DNA of 64,000 nucleotides from SIG598 sp045580875 (GTDB taxonomy: Bacteria; Bacillota; Clostridia; Oscillospirales; Acutalibacteraceae). This document shows positions 60,060 to 64,000 of this stretch, piece by piece. The translations under genes were made by a program, and so were the position numbers. Positions within the stretch are counted from its first letter, which is position 1. Every line of letters begins with the position of its first letter. The stretch lies in the NCBI GenBank assembly GCA_045580875.1, contig JAZNOP010000005.1, positions 1 to 64,000 on the forward strand. The letters run 5' to 3'. The notes beneath the pieces are model-generated. The model was not told the origin of the DNA and ran no database searches. It saw only the letters and a list, made by a program, of their open reading frames with translations.

Positions 60060-61820
60060 CTACTCTGTTACTTTCAAAAAACCGAAGCTCCATCTTTGAC
60101 CTCTGAATGTTTTCGGGATATAAAGCTTAATCTCGTTATCTCCTTGCTTAAGATCTATCGATAATGGTTCACGCATCCAATAGAACTGCTCGTCGGTATA
60201 AGGTAATTCTTCTTCGGGTTTGTGCCATGTGTTAAAATGAAACTCATATTTCTCAGGTTCGTTCCATTTCTGAGTCGGGAAATATTCTTCGTCGTTGACG
60301 AAAAGGCGTCCTTGATTTTCCCATTTGCCTTGAGGTCCGATGCCGCCGGAGATTCTGTTAGAACGAGCCGCCGCCTCGAATCCGACCCACACTTTTATCG
60401 TAGTGTCGCATTTTGAATTGATGTTAGTGAAAGCCCAGGCTGAGACAGTGTCGCCGACAGTTATAGAGTTTTCTGTACATAAGTCGTTGACATCTACAGC
60501 ACCGCCTCTTGCGTATAAGGTGTCGTTGCCGTCTATTTTAATCTTCCATGCAGTCGTCGCGTTAGGATGCCAGCGGACATCATGATTTTTCACTATATGA
60601 CTTTTATGATACGACATTTTGTCTTCAAACTCTGAGAGCTCATCCCACGAGCCTTCGCCTCCGTTCCAAAAACGTTCGGCATATACCATCATGCCGTTAA
60701 TCATCCCGTTATGAAGAGCGATGCGAGTCTTGTCATCGACGCGTACGTCGTTCCATAGACATAAGATTCCGCCGAGGGCGTTAGTGGTGTCAGGCACGTC
60801 TTGAGCACATGCTTTATGAAGAAAGACTTTATTTGTGAAATAGATAGGATCATAATAATTAAGGTAGCCCATAAAAGAATCCACATACTTACCGCCTTTT
60901 TTAGTCTGTGCGGCATTAGAACCAGCGGCGGTGTTCCATATCTGACGTACGGTAGTGGAGTCGGAAGGAAGACCTGGATCCCAAGCCATGGCGATGCGAT
61001 TATGTCTCTTACAGAGATTCTCGGTGAATCTCATGAAACCCTTAGGATCTGCGATATAAACCTCATCAGAACCGATATGAAGATAAGGACACAAAGATGC
61101 TGGTATCTCTTCACAAAATTCATCAATACATTTCTCAAGAACCTTCATTCCTTCCTCTGAATCCATACTGAAACCGAAAGCGTTTCTGAAATATGCCGAA
61201 TGTCCAGGCATATCGATCTCAGGCATTATGGTGATGCCGCGTTCTTTGGCGTAAGCTATCAATTCTCTGATTTCATCGTATGTGTAAAACTTTCCGCAGT
61301 CACGGCCCGGACGTTGATGATGAGGATCATTTAGTTGTGGATAAGCTTTACATTCTATTCGCCACGCCGGATTGTCGGTCAGATGCCAATGGAAATAATT
61401 AATTTTGTATAACGACATTAAATCTATCGTTTCTTTCAACATATCTATTGTCTGGAAGTTACGTCCTGTGTCGTGCATGAAACCTCTGAAAGGATAAGCC
61501 GACCAGTCGTGAATCTCTACATCAGGAATACGGTTGTTTTCGTCTGCAATCTGTTTCAGAGTCTGCTTTGCCCAGATGATGTTACCTTCTATTACGACGT
61601 TTCCATTCTTGGAGCTAAGATAATATTCGTCTTTATTATGAGGATAGATGAGATTTTCGGAAGAACTCAAGATTGTCACATCCTTGATTTGATGTAATCT
61701 GTTGTCTCTAATTATCAACTTCTTAGGCTCAGGGATTATGTTTCCTTCGATGAAAATATCTTTTTCCGAACATGAAAGTAAGGTCAGAAATATAACTGTT
61801 AATGTCAAAATCTTTCTCAT
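60060..61820 (-). CDS. Lipoprotein beta-N-acetylhexosaminidase (GH20)
   Basis: 586 residues from the ATG at 61820, giving a lipoprotein signal ending LTLLSC. A GH20b-like N-terminal domain (about 25-110) is followed by the GH20 barrel: FRGFMHDTGRNF, INYFHWHLTDNPAWRIE, MPEIDMPGHS and the catalytic pair D252-E253 in HIGSDEVY. The C-terminal part (about 430-586) is beta-rich. Removes terminal GlcNAc or GalNAc from glycans at the cell surface, likely host mucin or wall fragments. Confidence 0.93.
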   Translation of the reverse strand: MRKILTLTVIFLTLLSCSEKDIFIEGNIIPEPKKLIIRDNRLHQIKDVTILSSSENLIYPHNKDEYYLSSKNGNVVIEGNIIWAKQTLKQIADENNRIPDVEIHDWSAYPFRGFMHDTGRNFQTIDMLKETIDLMSLYKINYFHWHLTDNPAWRIECKAYPQLNDPHHQRPGRDCGKFYTYDEIRELIAYAKERGITIMPEIDMPGHSAYFRNAFGFSMDSEEGMKVLEKCIDEFCEEIPASLCPYLHIGSDEVYIADPKGFMRFTENLCKRHNRIAMAWDPGLPSDSTTVRQIWNTAAGSNAAQTKKGGKYVDSFMGYLNYYDPIYFTNKVFLHKACAQDVPDTTNALGGILCLWNDVRVDDKTRIALHNGMINGMMVYAERFWNGGEGSWDELSEFEDKMSYHKSHIVKNHDVRWHPNATTAWKIKIDGNDTLYARGGAVDVNDLCTENSITVGDTVSAWAFTNINSKCDTTIKVWVGFEAAARSNRISGGIGPQGKWENQGRLFVNDEEYFPTQKWNEPEKYEFHFNTWHKPEEELPYTDEQFYWMREPLSIDLKQGDNEIKLYIPKTFRGQRWSFGFLKVTE

Positions 61821-61915
61821 AAACAAACTATTTTTTGCAAATCTAAGAAAAATGTTGGTTAAATTATTTTTCAATCATAAAATATCGTACTTTTGCGCAA
61901 TAAAAAAAACGTAAG

Positions 61916-62857
61916 ATGAATTTTAAAGAAATTATTAGTTACTTAGGAACAAAGAAGTTCTGGGTAGAGTTGGTTATCATGACTTTAGGTATGATAGTCA
62001 CAGCTTGTGCGGTTTACTATTTCCTCGTACCAAGTAAACTTATCATTGGTACAATTTCAGGTCTCTCAATCGTCATCAGTGGAGTATGCGAAAAGTTTTT
62101 TGGTTTCCCACTTAATGTGTCGACGGTTATTTTTGTAATCAATGCCATCCTTTTGATTTTAGCTTATCTTTTAATTAACAAGGAGTTCGGTACAAAGACT
62201 GTTTACACAGCTCTCATCTTAGGTCCTTTGATGAGTCTCTTAGAGAAATATTTACCATACGAAAAATTCATTGATCCAACTTCGGAAATTCCATCTATCA
62301 TGGGCGACCTTTGGCTTGATCTCTGCTGCTTCGTTCTGTTGTTAAGTTTGGCACAAGCCGTATTGTTCAAGATTAACGCATCTACTGGTGGTCTCGACAT
62401 CTTGGCGAAAATCGTTAACAAATATTTACACTTCGATATTGGAACGTCAGTGTCGGTAGCTGGCTGGTGTATCTGCGCCACAGCGTTTTTAATCAACGAC
62501 GCTCGTCTCGTTATCATCGGTTTAATCGGTACATGGATCAACGGTTTAGTAGTCGATTACTTCACCGCAAGTTTGAACAAGAGAAAAAGAGTCTGTATCA
62601 TCTCTCCAGAATACGAAAGAATCAGACAATATATCATCAACGATTTGTCTCGCGGTTTGACAATATATAACGTTAAAGGTGGTTATAGCGGAGAAGACAA
62701 GGTTGAACTTGAAGCTCTTTTGAGTACAGATGAATTTTCAGATTTGATGAAGTTTGTCAATGAAAATGAGATCAACGCTTTCATTACAGCTGGTAACGTA
62801 AGTGAAGTCTATGGTCTCTGGGGTGACAAGAACAGACGTAAACATATCAGCAAATAA
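61916..62857 (+). CDS. YitT-family membrane protein with DUF2179 domain
   Basis: 313 residues. About five or six membrane helices (15-215) with GTISGLSIVISG and STGGLDILAKIVNKYL, then a cytoplasmic DUF2179 domain (about 225-300) with NDLSRGLTIYNVKGGYSGE. Such proteins are widespread and of unknown transport role. No Shine-Dalgarno site. Divergent from the hexosaminidase gene. Confidence 0.88.
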   Translation: MNFKEIISYLGTKKFWVELVIMTLGMIVTACAVYYFLVPSKLIIGTISGLSIVISGVCEKFFGFPLNVSTVIFVINAILLILAYLLINKEFGTKTVYTALILGPLMSLLEKYLPYEKFIDPTSEIPSIMGDLWLDLCCFVLLLSLAQAVLFKINASTGGLDILAKIVNKYLHFDIGTSVSVAGWCICATAFLINDARLVIIGLIGTWINGLVVDYFTASLNKRKRVCIISPEYERIRQYIINDLSRGLTIYNVKGGYSGEDKVELEALLSTDEFSDLMKFVNENEINAFITAGNVSEVYGLWGDKNRRKHISK

Positions 62858-62879
62858 CATTTATTTGTTAAGAAATATC

Positions 62880-62910
62880 AGCGCATCATCAAAATGGTGC
62901 GCTTTTTTTT
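62880..62910 (+). terminator. Terminator after the YitT-family gene
   Basis: AGCGCATCAT pairs with ATGGTGCGCT (one G-T pair) around CAAA, followed by eight T. Confidence 0.85.
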
Positions 62911-62928
62911 ATTTCCATAAAAAACAAA

Positions 62929-63001
62929 AATCTGAGAATCTTCAAGAAAAACTCTCAGATTCTCAGATTTTTCAGATTTTCAGATTTTCAGATTCTGAAA
63001 A
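62929..63001. repeat. Inverted repeat and TTTTCAGA tandem units before the PFOR stop
   Basis: AATCTGAGA (62929-62937) is repeated inverted at 62953-62961, then TCAGATT recurs every 8-9 bases about five times to 63001. It lies at the 3' end of the PFOR gene and may act as its terminator. Confidence 0.6.
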
Positions 63002-64000
63002 TCATTTGCCTTCGCTCATTTTCTTATAGCCTTCGTAACGAAGTTTTGCGTATTGTTCTGTCTTGGCGAACAATTCTTTAGCTTCTTCAGGGAAGGTCTT
63101 GACTAATGAGTTATAACGTACTTCACCCATGATGAATTGTTGGAACTTGCTCCAGTCTGGTTCTTTGCTGTCTAAGTGGAAGCCGATTTGTCCTGCTTCT
63201 TCTTCCAATGGGTTGAAGCGATAGAGATGCCAGTATCCGCATTCCACTGCCAACTTCTCTTCTTGTTGTGTGCGACCCATGCCAGCTTTGATGCCGTGGT
63301 TGATACATGGAGCGTAGCAGATCACGAGTGATGGTCCTGGATATGCTTCAGCTTCTTTGATAGCCTTGAAATATTGTGCTTGGTTTGCGCCCATCGCCAC
63401 TTGTGCGACATAGACGTAACCGTAGCTCTTTGCTATCATGCCAAGGTCTTTCTTACGTAATTTCTTACCTGATGCTGCGAACTTAGCTACTGCGCCTGCT
63501 GGTGTTGCCTTCGATGACTGACCGCCTGTATTGGAATATACTTCGGTGTCGAGGACGAGTACGTTGACATCTTCGCCTGATGCGAGTACGTGGTCTAAGC
63601 CGCCGAATCCGATGTCGTAAGCCCAACCGTCACCACCGATGATCCATTGTGATTTCTTGACCAAGTGGTCTTTCAACTCAACGATTTGCTTGCAGTATGT
63701 GCAATCGCATTTGCCTGCTTCTGCCAAAATCTGAGGAGCGAGTTTCTCTGTGACTTGTCCGTTCTCGCGGTTGTCGATCCATTGTTGGAAGAGAGCCTTA
63801 AGTTCTGCTGAGCAGCAGCTGCATTCTTCTATGGCTTCTCTCATGATACGTTCCACGCGGTCGCGGAGTTTGTTGGTGGCTGTCTGCATACCGAGTCCGA
63901 ATTCTGCATTGTCTTCGAACAAGCTGTTAGCCCATGCCACGCCCTTGCCTGATTTGTAGTTCTTACAATAAGGTGTTGCAGGTGCTGAGCCACCGTAGAT
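63002..64000 (-). CDS. nifJ: Pyruvate:ferredoxin (flavodoxin) oxidoreductase, C-terminal part (cut by window edge)
   Basis: Last 332 residues; the frame is open to the right edge, so the start is outside. Thiamine-pyrophosphate-binding core: GDGWAYDIGFGGLDHVLASG, VLVLDTEVYSNTGGQSSKAT (the GDG-N motif), and the CxxC-like SCCSAEL / KCDCTYCKQ cysteines. YGGSAPATPYCKNY near the edge is typical of NifJ. Converts pyruvate plus CoA to acetyl-CoA, CO2 and reduced ferredoxin in anaerobes. It ends in TGA at 63002-63004. Confidence 0.95.
   Translation of the reverse strand: MYGGSAPATPYCKNYKSGKGVAWANSLFEDNAEFGLGMQTATNKLRDRVERIMREAIEECSCCSAELKALFQQWIDNRENGQVTEKLAPQILAEAGKCDCTYCKQIVELKDHLVKKSQWIIGGDGWAYDIGFGGLDHVLASGEDVNVLVLDTEVYSNTGGQSSKATPAGAVAKFAASGKKLRKKDLGMIAKSYGYVYVAQVAMGANQAQYFKAIKEAEAYPGPSLVICYAPCINHGIKAGMGRTQQEEKLAVECGYWHLYRFNPLEEEAGQIGFHLDSKEPDWSKFQQFIMGEVRYNSLVKTFPEEAKELFAKTEQYAKLRYEGYKKMSEGK

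Overview
The window looks like two unrelated bacterial genomes joined at one point. Positions 1 to about 55,140 read as a Gram-positive member of the Clostridia, most like Ruminococcus or another Oscillospiraceae. The evidence is GGAGG-type ribosome sites before nearly every gene, AddAB in place of RecBCD, a CtsR-McsA-McsB-ClpC operon, SecG, LytR-CpsA-Psr and CWB2 cell-wall proteins, YerC and a DnaD/DnaI pair. From about 55,210 to the end the genes read as Bacteroidales: no Shine-Dalgarno sites, a TAnnTTTG-type promoter box, lipoprotein GH20, glutamate decarboxylase, pyruvate kinase and NifJ-type PFOR. The switch falls inside an initiator tRNA gene whose two halves do not pair properly. I read this as a probable assembly chimera rather than gene transfer.

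Layout of the Clostridia part. An IS3-family insertion sequence is cut by the left edge (1-134). Then come dnaD-dnaI, an ECF sigma factor with a membrane partner, and addB-addA (4.3-11.3 kb). A surface-polysaccharide block follows (DUF6056 membrane protein, glycosyltransferase, flippase; 11.5-16 kb). Next is a Na/phosphate symporter with a PhoR-like kinase under a probable Pho box (16.1-19.7 kb), and an SbcD/SbcC-like nuclease pair (19.8-23.3 kb). A coupled run of yerC, a methyltransferase and hslO follows, then an OmpR-type regulator, an LCP ligase and a sugar transferase (23.5-28.8 kb). A zinc-uptake operon zur-znuACB has a 35-base perfect palindrome at its promoter (28.9-31.9 kb). The stretch from 32 to 48 kb holds an L,D-transpeptidase with CWB2 repeats, PcrA, a divergent Lgt relative, a phosphodiester glycosidase, several small membrane proteins, secG, an M3 peptidase, a GHL10 glycosidase and a PadR/DUF1048 pair.

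The 48.4-50.1 kb interval is the least ordinary part of the window. It carries two small genes not obvious from long open frames: a 52-residue cysteine-rich membrane protein and a 47-residue amphipathic peptide. It also has two candidate structured RNAs with intrinsic terminators, a leader that would hide the ribosome site of the 47-residue peptide, a field of degenerate short repeats, and two CtsR-type operators. One operator serves the ctsR-mcsA-mcsB-clpC operon (50.1-54.8 kb). The other lies in front of the cysteine-rich gene, which suggests that this tiny gene belongs to the same heat-shock regulon.

The Bacteroidales part (55.2-64 kb) holds gad, pyk, 5-formyltetrahydrofolate cyclo-ligase, two uncharacterised small proteins, a GH20 hexosaminidase lipoprotein, a YitT-family membrane protein and the 3' part of a pyruvate:ferredoxin oxidoreductase gene that runs off the right edge. 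No rRNA, CRISPR array or prophage is visible.
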